Source: Flavobacteriales bacterium
GTDB taxonomy: Bacteria > Bacteroidota > Bacteroidia > NS11-12g > UBA955
Direction of reading: 5' to 3'
DNA length: 64,000 nt
Assembly (NCBI GenBank): GCA_002737705.1
Contig: NSIM01000008.1
Span: 1-64,000, forward strand
Made by a program: the position numbers and the translations under genes. Numbering within the stretch: position 1 is the stretch's first letter; each line of letters begins with the position of its first letter. The notes beneath the pieces are model-generated. The model had not been told where the DNA came from. It made no database searches and saw nothing but the letters and a program-made list of their open reading frames with translations. Shown one piece after another: positions 31,492 through 42,637 of this stretch.

Positions 31492-32355
31492 ATGAGGCAA
31501 CTAAAAATTTCAAAACAATTTACCAATCGCGAAAACAAATCATTAGACAAATACCTCAATGAAATTTCCAAAGTGCCAATGATTGTTGCACAAGAGGAGG
31601 TAGAATTGGCTCGTAGAATTAGGGAGGGTGATCAAGCAGCCTTGGAAAAATTGGTAAATTCCAACTTGCGATTTGTGGTTTCTGTATCAAAACAATATCA
31701 AAATCAGGGGCTTACATTGGGTGATTTGATCAATGAAGGCAATATGGGTTTAATCAAAGCCGCCAAACGTTTTGATGAAACACGCGGTTTTAAATTTATT
31801 TCTTATGCGGTTTGGTGGATTCGTCAAAGTATTCTTCAGGCCTTGGCTGATCAAAGTCGTATCGTTCGATTGCCCTTAAATAAAGTGGGTAGTTTGGGGA
31901 GAATCACCCAAGCCTCGGCCCGATTAGAGCAAAAATTGGAACGCGAACCCACTCCCCATGAAATTGCCGAATTATTGGAAATTTCCATTTCAGAAGTTGA
32001 AAATGCCCTTCGTTCTAGCGGAAGACATCTGAGTATCGATGCGCCATTGGCTGAAGGAGAGGACAATACATTGCTGGGCGTAATCAACCAAAACGATGAA
32101 CCCCATCCCGATGCCCCGATGTTGAATGAGTCATTGCAAAATGAAATAAACCGGGTAATTTCTACCTTGAGTGACAAAGAACGAGATGTTTTGAAATACT
32201 ATTTTGGTTTGGACGGAAATGCAGCGCATACACTCGAAGATATTTCTGAAAAAGTAGGATTAACCCGCGAACGTGTTCGCCAGATTAAGGAAAAAGCCCT
32301 GCGCAGATTGCGCAAATCAAGCAAAAGTAAAATTCTTAAAACGTACTTAGGATAA
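31492..32355 (+). CDS. rpoD: RNA polymerase primary sigma factor (RpoD/SigA, short Bacteroidetes form)
   Basis: [71 protein letters not shown]. Confidence 0.95.
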   Translation: MRQLKISKQFTNRENKSLDKYLNEISKVPMIVAQEEVELARRIREGDQAALEKLVNSNLRFVVSVSKQYQNQGLTLGDLINEGNMGLIKAAKRFDETRGFKFISYAVWWIRQSILQALADQSRIVRLPLNKVGSLGRITQASARLEQKLEREPTPHEIAELLEISISEVENALRSSGRHLSIDAPLAEGEDNTLLGVINQNDEPHPDAPMLNESLQNEINRVISTLSDKERDVLKYYFGLDGNAAHTLEDISEKVGLTRERVRQIKEKALRRLRKSSKSKILKTYLG

Positions 32356-32517
32356 TTCAAAAACACTTCCCTTTGGTGGTGGGTATTGGAATAGTCTTCT
32401 CCGTAAAATTTCCCCTATAAAATAATCGCCTGGTTTGTTTCTGATGCCAAGCGGAACAGTCGCAAGAACGCTACTGCACCTCTATTAAGAGGGGCCATAG
32501 GATAAAAAATCCTACAA

Positions 32518-35500
32518 CTAACGCAACACAGTTACAGAGCCCCGAAATACATTCATCTTTCCATCAATATAACGGAAAGAAACTGCATAGGCATATGAAC
32601 CTTCTAATACCGGTTTGCCCAGCTTGTCAAGGCCTTTCCAACCCATGGTTGGATCGGTAGTAGAAAACAAAATTTCACCCCATCGATTGAGTATTGTCAT
32701 CCGGTATTTGGATATTCCAAAGGATTGATAGGGCTTGAATTCTTCATTTAGGCCATCAATATTGGGAGAAAATGCATTGGGCAACCACCATAATAATTCT
32801 GGCTTCAAGAAAATATTCTTTTCAATGGTATCACTGCAACCTGAATTATTGATTGCCTCAAGTCGAACTTTAAAATCACCGGTACCGGAGAAGGTCATGA
32901 AAAAGGGTAGCCCAGAAGTAGATGTTTGGTTGTCTTGGAATAGCCAATTGAACCCATCTGTATATTTTCCTGTGAATGTAAATTTCCAATCGGTTTCTAA
33001 TCCCCGTGATAACAAATACTCAAAATCAAAATCGGCAACAGGTTTAGGGGAAACTAGAATAGGTAATTGGGGGGATTTGGTTTCACAGCCCATATTTGAA
33101 ATAGCCTTCAAACCAACATTGTAATTTCCATCTTTCGAATATGTATGCATTGGATTGGCGGTATTAGCGGTAAAACCGTCACCAAAGTTCCATTCGTACG
33201 ATGCAATACTGCCTCTATTGACTTTGGCAATAGACAAGAATTTGATGGGTGTTTCTGCACACGCATTGTTACCCGAAATACTTAAGCGAGGATGCTCATT
33301 TACACGCAATAACAGTGTTTTTTCTGTTCCGCATCCTTTGTCAGAAATGGCTTTCAATATTATGGAATAATTGCCTGTATCTGGAAATGTTTGTGCAGGA
33401 ATGGCCTTAATACTGGACAAAATTGCTTTGTTAAGCAACCAAGAATACGCCACTCCAGAAGCAGAATTTTCGGCGGTGGTATTTGTAAATGTGAACGCAT
33501 TTCCAATTAAACATTGTTCCGGATTATTGACCGTAAAATTTGATTTGGGCAAGGGCCATACATTCACCGATTTGGTTAAAGAATCGCGACAACCCAAAGA
33601 AGAATAAATGACCAATTTTACATCGTATTTACCAGGGTTTAGATATTCTTTATTGGTAACGTTTTTGGTTGTTTCAAAAGTCCCATCTGCCAAAGTCCAC
33701 TTGCTTGTATAGGTAGATCCTAATACCGTATTGTCGGTAAAAGTAAATTTGTGGCCCGTCAAGCAAGCCGTATCCTTACTGGTTGTAAAAGCAGTTTTTG
33801 GTGTTTCAACAACAGAAACAACAAAGGATACCGAATCATAGCAACCCGCTTCTGTTTCAATGGAGTGAAATACCCGATACTTTCCGACTGCCGCAAACGA
33901 ATGAGAAAATGAATCCAATGTACTTGATTTTCCGTCCGAAATTTTCCAACTATGGGTTACATTGCTTCCACCAGTCCATGGGAATTTTTGTTTAAAAATA
34001 AATTTATTCCCAACCAAACACTGGGATGCCGAGGATGAAATATCGGCTTTTGGCATAGCAAATATTTCAATGTTTCGCTGGAATGAGTCCTTACATCCAT
34101 CTGTAGTTGTTGCAATAATTCTCACCCAATATTTCCCCACTGCGGGAAATGTTTTGTTGGGGACAGATTTTGCAAAATTGATTGTTCCATCTTGATATTT
34201 CCAATCGGCTCGAAGATTGAGCTTGGCATTCGAGGGCGCTTTACTGGCGTCTTCAAATGAGAAGAAATGATTAAAATAGCAGGCGTTAGAATCGGTCACA
34301 GTAAAATTCGCTTTGGGTTCAGGTGCAACAAATACTGTGGCTGTGTCAATATCAGTGCAACCAAAATCTGAGGTGTTTTTCAAGATAACACGGTACCAAC
34401 CTGTATCGGTAAATTTCACTGATTTTAACATCGATGAGGTAGCGGTCGAATTTATGCCGTATCTCCATTCACTGGTATAGTATCCAGAAACTATGGTGCT
34501 TTTGTCGGTAAAATCAAATTCATTGGCTTTTAAACAAATATTCTTTTTATTTACGTCAATCTTGTTTACAGGTGCCGGTCGAACAATAAAGGTTGAATCG
34601 GCAGTATCCCTACAACCAAAAGGGGTAATGGTTATCAATCGAACCTTGAATGTATCAGCAATTTTATAAGTATGTGTTGCTTTATATGGCGCAACAGTAT
34701 CGGTTGCCCCATTTCCGTATAGCCAAATAGACTTGCCAACCCCTTCTTTACTTTGAGAGGAATCAAAAAAGCTTATTTTTTGATTTTGGCAAAAATAGGA
34801 ACCTGAACTGGCAATTTTTGCCAAAGGATAAGGATAGACGACCAACAATGTATCCAAAGTATCGGCACAACCCTTTTTTGATTGAACAATATAACGCAAT
34901 TCATTTTTGCTAATCGTATCAAATTTGTAACGAAAAAAAACAGAATCGCTAAAAAAATAAGTGCCCAATCCAAACAATCCCTTGGAATTATCTTTTATGC
35001 GCCATAATGAGGTTTTTCGGGAATCGTTATTGTATTTGGTGCCATCCCGCATAGCAAATTTATTGGTCTTGTAACACATGTCGAGCGAATCGAACGAAAT
35101 GGCAGCAACAATGGCATCAGCCCTACGAACTATAGTCGAATCAATGCTTACACAATTTGTAGAAGTATCGGTGACCTTTAACCACACCTTTCCTTCCTTA
35201 TTTGCGGTAAAGGTTTTTAGTTTACTGGAATCATGCCATTTATAGATAAATTTATTCGTGTATGGAGCGGTTAAGGTTAGTTTTATGGCAGACGCACATT
35301 GGGTTGTGGTATCGTTAAAAGATAAAATAGGACCTTGTTTAACTGTGACAATCTTACTCCTTGTGATGGTATCAATTGAACCACATTGAATTTCAACAGG
35401 TATTTTTACAACCACATAAAAAGTGCCAATTCTTTTGAATTTATGTTTTACAACTTTGCCTGTATCTATGGGTGAACCATCTCCGAAGTTCCATAAATAT

Positions 35501-37035
35501 CCTTTGATTTTGGGTTTTCCTACGACCACAGCCTCCAACTTGACATCTTCTCCCGGACATTGCGTCTTGCGGGTTAATTTGATATCATAATTTATATTTT
35601 CAAACAGTGCGCCTGCCGAATAAGAATAACTCTCATAAGGCCCTACACCATAAGCTACAGCCAAAAAACCACTATCGCACTCGATTGCATTTGAACTGGG
35701 ATTGGCAACAGACACCAAGGCGTAGGAGTATTTATTATCACACACCACATCCGTAAAACTTGAAGCTGCCATAAATTTACCATTGAGTTTAACCGCATTT
35801 TTCGCGCCTTTATCGATAAGAATATTCACATAGTGTCTATTCATATTTGATGTCGTGGCCGTACCTACTAAAGTTTTTAGCAAGCGTTGCTTTACATCAG
35901 GCATAATAAAAATAGCAGGATCACCATTGGTACCTCCTAGGCCAGAACAAGCCCCATTTTTCATATATTGAACAACATAAGCTTGCTTGCTGGTTTTGAT
36001 GCAAACCGCTTTGGCAGAACTAACATTTTGGTATATCCATTGACCTTTTCTAAGAATGGTGTAGGATAAAGTCCCATCTATATAAACATTGGTAGAATCA
36101 TACGCTGCCACTACCTTGTATACATACCCATTTGCTTGACCAAAAAATGGCATTAATATATAATTAGTACCCAAAGCCAAAGTTGGAATCACTTGCGTGT
36201 ACAAGTGATCACGACCATTGGTACCCGATCCACAATTTCCTTTTGTAACGTGGGCTGCACGAGATCCCGAAAAAACATTGATCTTTCCACAACCTTCGAC
36301 TACCCGCACACGGGTACCTGTCAAATCACCCTTTAATGCCCCAGTTGTACTCCACGAAGTAGCCGCAGGGTCTGTATTGGTTGATCCTTCAGATGATTTT
36401 GATTGTACTTGGTATACTTGGCCCTTATTTAAGGTTACTGTAAATGCAGTACCTGCCACATTGCCACCTTTGGTTGTTGCAGTTGGTGTTATCTCGACTT
36501 TAACACTATTGTCCATGCCAATCACAACAAATTCACTTTCGGCATAGTTGGAACTAATCTGTGCATTCGGAGGGAAACTGCATACAAAAAATTCTGGTGA
36601 TGGGGGAATACTTTCATAAGGCATTACAAAAGTTGCATCAGTACGATTTAATTCCAAATTCATGCAATACACATTTACCAAATCTTTTGCGACTATACGC
36701 AACCCTTTTTTACTATTGACGTCTGATGAACCGAATTCAGACCCAGTTGGGTAATAATAGGTTTTATCAACTTCAATGCGGTTAACCCTTCCAGCCGTAA
36801 TCTTGACGGTTTGATTCGAACCAGAAACTCGGGGATTGTCTAATACAATAGAAGTATTCACTTCTGAGGTAACAAAAATGAGCAAGGTATCGGGCAAAGA
36901 GCCTGTTCGAACTTCCATCTCCATAAAACTCATGAAGAAAGTTTTACCAGTAGAAGAAATTTGAGCACCCGCATCGGCAGTAAATACCAAAAAATATATT
37001 GCCAAACTTAAAAATATGCGGTGAAAGGATTTCAT
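32518..37035 (-). CDS. Large secreted protein: IgGFc-binding-like N-terminus, multiple PKD domains, CHU_C-type (T9SS type B) C-terminal domain
   Basis: Signal peptide ending ADAGAQ; FVMPYESIPPSPEFFVCSFPPNAQ N-terminal domain; many WNFGDG/WKYQDG PKD repeats; C-terminal LPNAFSPNIDGLNEEFKP...MTILNRWGEILF. Confidence 0.9.
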   Translation of the reverse strand: MKSFHRIFLSLAIYFLVFTADAGAQISSTGKTFFMSFMEMEVRTGSLPDTLLIFVTSEVNTSIVLDNPRVSGSNQTVKITAGRVNRIEVDKTYYYPTGSEFGSSDVNSKKGLRIVAKDLVNVYCMNLELNRTDATFVMPYESIPPSPEFFVCSFPPNAQISSNYAESEFVVIGMDNSVKVEITPTATTKGGNVAGTAFTVTLNKGQVYQVQSKSSEGSTNTDPAATSWSTTGALKGDLTGTRVRVVEGCGKINVFSGSRAAHVTKGNCGSGTNGRDHLYTQVIPTLALGTNYILMPFFGQANGYVYKVVAAYDSTNVYIDGTLSYTILRKGQWIYQNVSSAKAVCIKTSKQAYVVQYMKNGACSGLGGTNGDPAIFIMPDVKQRLLKTLVGTATTSNMNRHYVNILIDKGAKNAVKLNGKFMAASSFTDVVCDNKYSYALVSVANPSSNAIECDSGFLAVAYGVGPYESYSYSAGALFENINYDIKLTRKTQCPGEDVKLEAVVVGKPKIKGYLWNFGDGSPIDTGKVVKHKFKRIGTFYVVVKIPVEIQCGSIDTITRSKIVTVKQGPILSFNDTTTQCASAIKLTLTAPYTNKFIYKWHDSSKLKTFTANKEGKVWLKVTDTSTNCVSIDSTIVRRADAIVAAISFDSLDMCYKTNKFAMRDGTKYNNDSRKTSLWRIKDNSKGLFGLGTYFFSDSVFFRYKFDTISKNELRYIVQSKKGCADTLDTLLVVYPYPLAKIASSGSYFCQNQKISFFDSSQSKEGVGKSIWLYGNGATDTVAPYKATHTYKIADTFKVRLITITPFGCRDTADSTFIVRPAPVNKIDVNKKNICLKANEFDFTDKSTIVSGYYTSEWRYGINSTATSSMLKSVKFTDTGWYRVILKNTSDFGCTDIDTATVFVAPEPKANFTVTDSNACYFNHFFSFEDASKAPSNAKLNLRADWKYQDGTINFAKSVPNKTFPAVGKYWVRIIATTTDGCKDSFQRNIEIFAMPKADISSSASQCLVGNKFIFKQKFPWTGGSNVTHSWKISDGKSSTLDSFSHSFAAVGKYRVFHSIETEAGCYDSVSFVVSVVETPKTAFTTSKDTACLTGHKFTFTDNTVLGSTYTSKWTLADGTFETTKNVTNKEYLNPGKYDVKLVIYSSLGCRDSLTKSVNVWPLPKSNFTVNNPEQCLIGNAFTFTNTTAENSASGVAYSWLLNKAILSSIKAIPAQTFPDTGNYSIILKAISDKGCGTEKTLLLRVNEHPRLSISGNNACAETPIKFLSIAKVNRGSIASYEWNFGDGFTANTANPMHTYSKDGNYNVGLKAISNMGCETKSPQLPILVSPKPVADFDFEYLLSRGLETDWKFTFTGKYTDGFNWLFQDNQTSTSGLPFFMTFSGTGDFKVRLEAINNSGCSDTIEKNIFLKPELLWWLPNAFSPNIDGLNEEFKPYQSFGISKYRMTILNRWGEILFSTTDPTMGWKGLDKLGKPVLEGSYAYAVSFRYIDGKMNVFRGSVTVLR

Positions 37036-37199
37036 TTGGTTTTTTTGTGTTGTTACTGAAGGTTAACGAATCAAAATATTAATGCACACTTAACTTACCA
37101 ACCATATAGACAATTGTTTTGTCTGAAAGGTTGTATTGATTGTGAAAATTAATAACTCCGAATTTACGTATTATTGGTTGAATTAGGTCCATTTGAAAG

Positions 37200-38390
37200 T
37201 CAAAAAGAAATAACTCCACTAAATACGATTTCACCCTCAAGATATAGTGCTATAAACTGACCTGGGCTTACCGATTTTTGGGGTTCTTGAAAAAGGACAT
37301 TATATCCATTTTGAGATTCCAATAATTGACAAAAAAACAACTCTTGGCGATACCGAAAACGGCCCTGGACAATGTCTAAGCCCAACACTTTTTGGGTTAC
37401 ACTCGGCCTGAGCCAATGCGCCTCTTCATTATGGATAAACAATCCCGCAGAATACAAGCCGAAGTGATCTTCCCCTTGTCCGACAAAAATGAGATTTTTC
37501 TCTACGTCGGTATGAAGTACAAATAAAGGCAATGTTTTTCCACCTATTTTCAGTCCTTTTCGCTGGCCACGGGTAAAATAATATGCCCCCTGGTGACGAG
37601 AAATATACTGCCCATCTATTGCAACAAATTTCGCATGCCATAGGTTTTTATCTGTAAGTCCTGTTCTTGATATTACATTTTGCCAATGTGTTTTGACTGC
37701 CGGAGATTCGCTATCAATTTCAATCACATCACCTTCTTTTGCTTGCAATTTCTGTTGCAAAAATTCGGGAAGCCTAACATGTCCGATGAAACACAATCCC
37801 TGGCTATCCTTTTTTGACGCTATAGACAAAGCCGTTTGTGCAGCCAATTGTCTCACCTCTGATTTCTGCATTTCCCCGATGGGGAAAAGTGCTTTAGACA
37901 ATTGAAATTGATTCAATTGACATAAAAAATAACTTTGGTCTTTGTTGGGGTCTTTGCCCATCAACAATCGAAATTCTTCATTCCCATTCACCCATACCGA
38001 TTCTTTGCGCGCATAATGGCCTGTGGCCACAAAATCTGCCCCAAGCTTGAGGGCTTCCTCCAAAAAAATCGAAAATTTGATTTCCCTATTACACAAAATA
38101 TCGGGGTTGGGTGTCCTGCCTTTGCCGTATTCGTCAAACATATAATCAACGATGCGTGTTTTATATACTTCACTTAAATCAAGAATCTGAAAAGGAATGC
38201 CGAGATGTTCAGCAACCAACATAGCGTCTCGACTGTCTTCAATCCATGGACATTCATCTTCTAAGGTAACGCTGGCGTCATTCCAATTGCGCATATACAG
38301 GCCAATTACATCATGTCCCTGTTGCTTTAAAATCAATGCTACAACTGAGCTATCCACTCCGCCACTCATGCCCACAACAATCCTTGCCAT
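37200..38390 (-). CDS. mnmA: tRNA-specific 2-thiouridylase MnmA
   Basis: VVGMSGGVDSSVVALILKQQGHDVIGLYMRNW; GRTPNPDILCNREIKF; GKDPNKDQSYFLC; GLCFIG. Confidence 0.96.
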   Translation of the reverse strand: MARIVVGMSGGVDSSVVALILKQQGHDVIGLYMRNWNDASVTLEDECPWIEDSRDAMLVAEHLGIPFQILDLSEVYKTRIVDYMFDEYGKGRTPNPDILCNREIKFSIFLEEALKLGADFVATGHYARKESVWVNGNEEFRLLMGKDPNKDQSYFLCQLNQFQLSKALFPIGEMQKSEVRQLAAQTALSIASKKDSQGLCFIGHVRLPEFLQQKLQAKEGDVIEIDSESPAVKTHWQNVISRTGLTDKNLWHAKFVAIDGQYISRHQGAYYFTRGQRKGLKIGGKTLPLFVLHTDVEKNLIFVGQGEDHFGLYSAGLFIHNEEAHWLRPSVTQKVLGLDIVQGRFRYRQELFFCQLLESQNGYNVLFQEPQKSVSPGQFIALYLEGEIVFSGVISF

Positions 38391-38420
38391 TGAGCAAAGT
38401 TCGGAATAGTTTTCCGATAA

Positions 38421-40466
38421 TTACCATTTACCCAAGTATCGTCGAATAAACCATTCTCCAGCAAACAATAAGGGTATTCCCAAAAACCACACGATCGAAT
38501 CATACCAATGTCTGGTTTGAATATCCATGCGCATCAAAGACTGGGTTCGCAATTTCTCTTTTAATAATGTATCAATCATGGCTGGGTTTTTAGCCAAAGC
38601 AAATCCGCCATTCGATTTTTCGGAAATGGATTGTAAAGAATGGTGATTGGCCTGTAAATCCATCGTTTCTAGCGGCTGATCAACAACCGAAAATTGTGCT
38701 TCCGATTTCGAATTTCCCAAAACCGAAGCAGAAGCGATTAGATTGTATTCACCTGCTGCAATTTGCCCAATGCTTGCCTTCCATCCACCCAAACTTTGTT
38801 GCAATGGAATCTCACGCACACGGCCATCGTTGGATCTCATCCTTAAATTGCGATGAATTTTGTCATCAACAATACCCGCCCTGTCTCGACAAATTACGCG
38901 GGCTGTGACAATTTCTCGCAAATCAAATTGGTCTTTCGGCAATTGAATTTCGAGATTTTTTCTGGCGGCATTTCCTGCGGCAAGTAAGGTCAGCATTCTT
39001 CTTATCCAGGGATCAAAAACAATCGATTTTCCATTATTTTTTTTGTCTTGAATACGCCATCGCCAGATTCCTTCCCCTAAAAACAAAGCCAAGGTAGCAT
39101 CGTTATTGTTCCAATGTAGCATCAAGGGAAATTGGGTTTCAATGCCGCTCCATTTTTGCTTAAGTGGAAACTCTGCCGCAACCGGCAAAGAAATTTTAAC
39201 CAATGGAGACAATACTGGTGGGAATGTCTGCCATATTTTTTTCTCTTGATCAGTCAATTCCCAACCCATATAGTGGGTATTCCAACAGGGTTGCACTTCC
39301 TGATAAGAAATCCTGCGATTCGAAACGCCCAAATTTGCAATCGAAGAAAGGGCTGTCCACTGGGTTTTTTGTGTAGCAAATATCCAAATGGCTTTCCCTT
39401 CATTGATCCAGTGTTTCAATTTTTGCAGGTCAGAAGATTCGGCAAATGACCATCCATGGAGAATATACACGTCGGCATCCAATGCGTTGGCAGAATTGGG
39501 ATTAACCTCACAAATAAACTGGCCATTTGGTTCCAATGCCCTGCGAATTGCGGCTACATCGGGATGTGGACTGCCGTAGACAATTTGAACCCGTTTGCGT
39601 TGGTCTGAAATCTTGACAAAGCGATGCAAGGTATTGTTGGCAATATTTTTTTCCCCCTCCACCACTGCGATCTCTAACGACAATTTCATCAAACCCGGCT
39701 TACTGGGTTTAATGTCAAATTCAATGCGTTTCCAATCTTGGTCTCCTGTCGAAACCCATTGTTTTGATGATATCAAGACCGCATTCTGAAACAATCGCAA
39801 TTGGAGGGTTTTTCCATTCACAAGGCGAGACTTTACAAGCGCCTCTGCTACAAACGTATTGCCAATATAGGCTTCAGTATTGCATAAAAAAGAAGAAACC
39901 TGCACATCTTTTTGGGGTGTAGGATCTCCCAAACCTACAGAAATAATGGGAATTTGGGGAGGCCTAATGGCAAATTCTGGATCCGTCCCGCTGTTTACGA
40001 TACCATCGCTCATGATTACAATGCCAGACAAAGGTCCTTGGGTTGCGATTGACTCTGCATGTTTCAATACAGCCGAAATATCGGTATTCATCGTTGAAGA
40101 AGAAACCAGACTATCTGCTGTTGAAACGTCTTTTCCAAATAAATAGATGCGAAGATTCTTTTCACCGACAATGTCTTTAATGCGCTTTAAAACCGACTTA
40201 GATTGAAGCTTATCGTAATCCGTAATAGATGAACTTGCGTCGCTATAAACCAACAAAACAGGCTTTTCAATTCGATGTATAATCGATTTCCAAAACGGAT
40301 TAAACAATACCAACACAAGAAAGAATACCGCCAAAAAACGAAATATCGCTGCAAGAAACCAAAGGCGCTTGGCATTAGACCTTAAAATAGGATAATACAG
40401 AAATCCAACATACAGACATGAAATAACAAGAGAAAAAAACCAAGCCCAAACTGGAATTCCCATCAT
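38421..40466 (-). CDS. Membrane-anchored VWA/BatA-like protein of unknown function
   Basis: N-terminal TM segments, Rossmann/VWA-like LLVYSDASSSITDYDK and GIVIMSDGIVNSG, C-terminal TM (VWFLGIPLLFAGEWFIRRYLG). Confidence 0.65.
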   Translation of the reverse strand: MMGIPVWAWFFSLVISCLYVGFLYYPILRSNAKRLWFLAAIFRFLAVFFLVLVLFNPFWKSIIHRIEKPVLLVYSDASSSITDYDKLQSKSVLKRIKDIVGEKNLRIYLFGKDVSTADSLVSSSTMNTDISAVLKHAESIATQGPLSGIVIMSDGIVNSGTDPEFAIRPPQIPIISVGLGDPTPQKDVQVSSFLCNTEAYIGNTFVAEALVKSRLVNGKTLQLRLFQNAVLISSKQWVSTGDQDWKRIEFDIKPSKPGLMKLSLEIAVVEGEKNIANNTLHRFVKISDQRKRVQIVYGSPHPDVAAIRRALEPNGQFICEVNPNSANALDADVYILHGWSFAESSDLQKLKHWINEGKAIWIFATQKTQWTALSSIANLGVSNRRISYQEVQPCWNTHYMGWELTDQEKKIWQTFPPVLSPLVKISLPVAAEFPLKQKWSGIETQFPLMLHWNNNDATLALFLGEGIWRWRIQDKKNNGKSIVFDPWIRRMLTLLAAGNAARKNLEIQLPKDQFDLREIVTARVICRDRAGIVDDKIHRNLRMRSNDGRVREIPLQQSLGGWKASIGQIAAGEYNLIASASVLGNSKSEAQFSVVDQPLETMDLQANHHSLQSISEKSNGGFALAKNPAMIDTLLKEKLRTQSLMRMDIQTRHWYDSIVWFLGIPLLFAGEWFIRRYLGKW

Positions 40467-40492
40467 GGCTTATACAGAGAATGGCTGTTTAA

Positions 40493-41197
40493 TTATTGTT
40501 TAATAAACAATGCGCTCCGATTGACCCCCTGGGCGGTAAAACGCAAGGTATACAATCCCTTGTTTAGCTGAGAAATATCAATGATCCCATTTACTGGAAA
40601 GATTGAAAACGCCCGTTGGCCTGATACAGTATAAAACAATACCTCACCCTGAACATTTGCAGAAATCTTCAGATATTGACTGGATGGATTGGGATAAACC
40701 CGCACTGGATCGGGATGAATGGATTGATAATTGGCGCCCCATCGAACATATATATTCCAAGTAATTGTGTCGATTTTATTCGGATTATCATAATCCCAAA
40801 CTGCATATGTAATCTGGGCAGTATCGGCTTTTCCATTGGGAAATATTGTAATTTTTAGTGATGCATCCTTGTTGGGCAATACCTTCGCAAAGGTATCATT
40901 GTCGTAAAATGCAGGAAAACAATTTCTGTTGTCGCAAAAGGATGCATCCCAAGATTTGGGAAAATCAACAGCGATTTTCTGATAGGCAAAAATTATCGGT
41001 GAATTTTTTTTATTTGTGAAATAAATTGCACAATCCATGGGGTCATTGGCATTGGGAAAATAGTTGTGCACCAAGCCTCCTTTTATCTCAAAACTTTGCG
41101 CTCTAAGTAAAGAATTATCAATTCCGGGAGAAAAAGCAACCCCCATTATTGTAAAAATAGCGACTGCGCGAAATAATAGCTGTTTCATTGTTATCAA
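40493..41197 (-). CDS. Small secreted protein with T9SS type A sorting domain
   Basis: C-terminal VRVYPNPSSQYLKISANVQGEVLFYTVSGQ...LNKGLYTLRFTAQG; hydrophobic N-terminus. Confidence 0.8.
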   Translation of the reverse strand: MITMKQLLFRAVAIFTIMGVAFSPGIDNSLLRAQSFEIKGGLVHNYFPNANDPMDCAIYFTNKKNSPIIFAYQKIAVDFPKSWDASFCDNRNCFPAFYDNDTFAKVLPNKDASLKITIFPNGKADTAQITYAVWDYDNPNKIDTITWNIYVRWGANYQSIHPDPVRVYPNPSSQYLKISANVQGEVLFYTVSGQRAFSIFPVNGIIDISQLNKGLYTLRFTAQGVNRSALFIKQ

Positions 41198-41236
41198 AGG
41201 TAGACAAAAAAATGAACCCCAAATAAGAATCGATAC

Positions 41237-41980
41237 TTATAGACTTGAAAAAAGCCGCAAATCAGAGACGCTACCCCCATATAAATTCATATCCATGATG
41301 TCGTTCATTGGAGGGGATTCAGATTGAATACCTATTGTATGATTTGAATACCAATAGGAAATAATACCCGCACCCATTCCCCCCAAAACATCGGTATGCC
41401 AAGTATCTCCCAAATAAACGGCTTCTGCTGCGCTGCATTGTGCTTTGGACAAGGCCAATGCAAAAAATTCGGTTTGGGGCTTGGCAAAACCCACCCCTTC
41501 GGATGTGATCATAAAATCAATAAAATGCCCTATGCCCGAATGGCCTAATTTAATGCGCTGGGTAGTTTCAAAGCCATTGGTAAGTATGGCTATTTTGTAT
41601 TTTTTTTTCAATTTCGCCAATGCCTCAAGGGCAAAGGGCATCAAACGTGGCATTAACGGACAAATGTCCAAATATTCTTGCCATATATTTTTGGGTTGTT
41701 GAACAATCGAAATTCCCATCGCTGTAAAAGTATCTGAAAAACGGGTTGTTCTCAGGGTTTCTTTGTCCAATTCTCCGGCTTCATAGCGTCTCCATAAACT
41801 GGCATTGATCGATTTATACAGTCCTAAAAAGTCGTTTACTGTGCAAAGGCAAAGATGGTCTAATCTATGTTTTGTGTAAAGAATTTTTAAAGCCTCCTGT
41901 GCATTGCCGTCAAAGTCCCAGAGGGTATTGTCAAGATCAATAAAGACCCACTTTGTTTTGGTTAAAAAAGGTTTTATCAT
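41237..41980 (-). CDS. YjjG-like HAD nucleotidase/phosphatase
   Basis: WVFIDLDNTLWDF; AILTNGFETTQRIKLGHSGIGHFIDFMITSEGVGFAKPQTEFFALAL; YLGDTWHTDVLGGMGAGI. Confidence 0.85.
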   Translation of the reverse strand: MIKPFLTKTKWVFIDLDNTLWDFDGNAQEALKILYTKHRLDHLCLCTVNDFLGLYKSINASLWRRYEAGELDKETLRTTRFSDTFTAMGISIVQQPKNIWQEYLDICPLMPRLMPFALEALAKLKKKYKIAILTNGFETTQRIKLGHSGIGHFIDFMITSEGVGFAKPQTEFFALALSKAQCSAAEAVYLGDTWHTDVLGGMGAGIISYWYSNHTIGIQSESPPMNDIMDMNLYGGSVSDLRLFSSL

Positions 41981-42555
41981 TTCCTTGCTTTATCGACACA
42001 AGCACAGAGGGAATGAAAAATGGTCGACAGATCACCCGTACCCTGAATACTACAATATTTACCTTGAATTTGATAGAAGTCTTGCAAGGGCAATGTTTTG
42101 TTCTGGTACTCTTTGAAACGGGTGCGAATGGTATTCTCATCTTGGTCATCTATCCTGCTACTGGACAGTCCGCGGAGTAAAAGACGAGATACCAATTCAT
42201 TTTCCCCGACCTCCAAACCCAAAACGCAAGTTATCGTTGTTTTGCTTTCATCTAACATCGAATCCAAGGCAATTGCCTGATTTACTGTTCGGGGAAAACC
42301 ATCAAAAATAAAACCCTTTGAATCGGAGTGGTTTACCATAAAATTGCGCACCATGCCAATTACAACGTCATCTGGAACAAGCTCCCCCTTGCAAATAAAT
42401 GCATTGGCTTGTTTACCCAATTCTGTTTCAGCGGCACGTTCTGCGCGCAACAAATCGCCTGTTGAAATGTGTTTCAATTGAAATTTGTCCAATAACTTTT
42501 CGCTTTGTGTTCCTTTTCCAGAGCCTGGAGGACCAAAAATGACAATATTTAACAT
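41977..42555 (-). CDS. adk: Adenylate kinase
   Basis: LNIVIFGPPGSGKGTQSEKL; HISTGDLLRAE; FIFDGFPRTVNQA; overlaps the downstream HAD gene by 4 nt. Confidence 0.96.
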   Translation of the reverse strand: MLNIVIFGPPGSGKGTQSEKLLDKFQLKHISTGDLLRAERAAETELGKQANAFICKGELVPDDVVIGMVRNFMVNHSDSKGFIFDGFPRTVNQAIALDSMLDESKTTITCVLGLEVGENELVSRLLLRGLSSSRIDDQDENTIRTRFKEYQNKTLPLQDFYQIQGKYCSIQGTGDLSTIFHSLCACVDKARK

Positions 42556-42637
42556 GTGCGTATGGGCCATATCTTTACCTAAGTGAGTCTAGGTTTCGCT
42601 ACAAATGTATAGGAAATTTTTTTCTAATGAATGCTTC

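Noticed and set aside
32480-32517. Small hairpins cctctattaagagg and aggataaaaaatcct between rpoD and the PKD protein
   Set aside because: Only 5-bp stems; too weak to call terminators.
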